NCBI GenBank assembly: GCA_019683625.1
Contig: JADGHY010000124.1
Span: forward strand, 1 to 6,415
From: Thermoflavifilum sp.
GTDB lineage: Bacteria; Bacteroidota; Bacteroidia; Chitinophagales; Chitinophagaceae
Reading direction: 5' to 3'
Length of the DNA stretch: 6,415 nucleotides
Part shown: one piece after another, positions 6,298-6,415 of the stretch
Numbering within the stretch: the stretch's first letter is position 1
Layout: every line of letters starts with the position of its first letter
Notes under the pieces: model-generated
What the model was told of the DNA's origin: nothing
What the model saw: only the letters and a program-made list of their open reading frames with translations
Databases searched by the model: none
Program-made: the position numbers and the translations under genes

Positions 6298-6415
6298 ATG
6301 ATCTCCCTTCAGGGATCACTGCAAATGTGGCAATATTTGATGCCATCAGGTTAAAGGCAAAGCATGGATTTATAGGAGATTGTCGTATACTTGTGGCATG
6401 ATGCCGGTAAAAAGG
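6298..6415. other. Intergenic tail, no supported gene
   Basis: Nothing here can be called confidently. An imperfect hairpin lies at 6299-6318: TGAT with ATCA and CCC with GGG, a two-base bulge and a TTCA loop, with no T-tract. ATGATG at 6398-6403 opens a frame (Met-Met-Pro-Val-Lys-Arg) that runs off the window edge. It could be the start of the next gene, but six codons are not enough to tell. TATACTTG at 6386-6393 resembles a -7 box but lacks a partner, and it lies too close to that ATG to serve it. Confidence 0.4.

Noticed and set aside
6299..6318. Imperfect hairpin after the last terminator
   Set aside because: Bulged 7-bp stem without a T-tract; no support for a terminator or RNA gene.

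Overview
The window looks like a chromosomal segment from a member of the Bacteroidota, possibly Chitinophagales or a related group. The main reason is the first gene, which encodes a GldJ-type gliding/type IX secretion lipoprotein, a family confined to that phylum. Start codons are preceded by A-rich stretches rather than Shine-Dalgarno sequences, as is usual there. A murF gene lying outside a cell-division (dcw) cluster also fits. Genes look roughly half G+C by eye and the gaps are AT-rich. No mobile element, tRNA, rRNA, CRISPR array or phage gene is visible.

Layout from left to right. Positions 1-254 are an AT-rich leader with no credible gene. Positions 255-1793 (+) encode GldJ and end in a strong intrinsic terminator at 1818-1851. 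Positions 1882-3165 (+) encode MurF, the ligase that adds D-Ala-D-Ala to the peptidoglycan precursor. After a 92-base gap with no visible terminator comes 3258-4409 (+), a polytopic membrane protein of the heparan-alpha-glucosaminide N-acetyltransferase (HGSNAT)/COG4299 type. Its stop codon lies 4 bases from the stop of a convergent gene, 4414-5691 (-), which encodes a UmuC-like Y-family translesion DNA polymerase. An AT-rich divergent intergenic region (5692-5864) separates the polymerase from 5865-6242 (+), a small exported protein with a conserved-looking Cys/His cluster. That gene is followed by two consecutive hairpins, the second a strong terminator. Positions 6298-6415 contain no supported gene.

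Functionally, three genes in a row concern the cell envelope: the outer-membrane motility/secretion lipoprotein, peptidoglycan precursor synthesis, and a membrane acyltransferase that may act on an amino sugar. murF and the acyltransferase may share a transcript. gldJ is separated from them by its terminator. The polymerase and the small exported protein are separate units that share an upstream region.

I see no clear new multi-gene system here. The points most worth following up are the small Cys/His exported protein, the acyltransferase next to murF, and the active-site variations and upstream palindrome of the Y-family polymerase.
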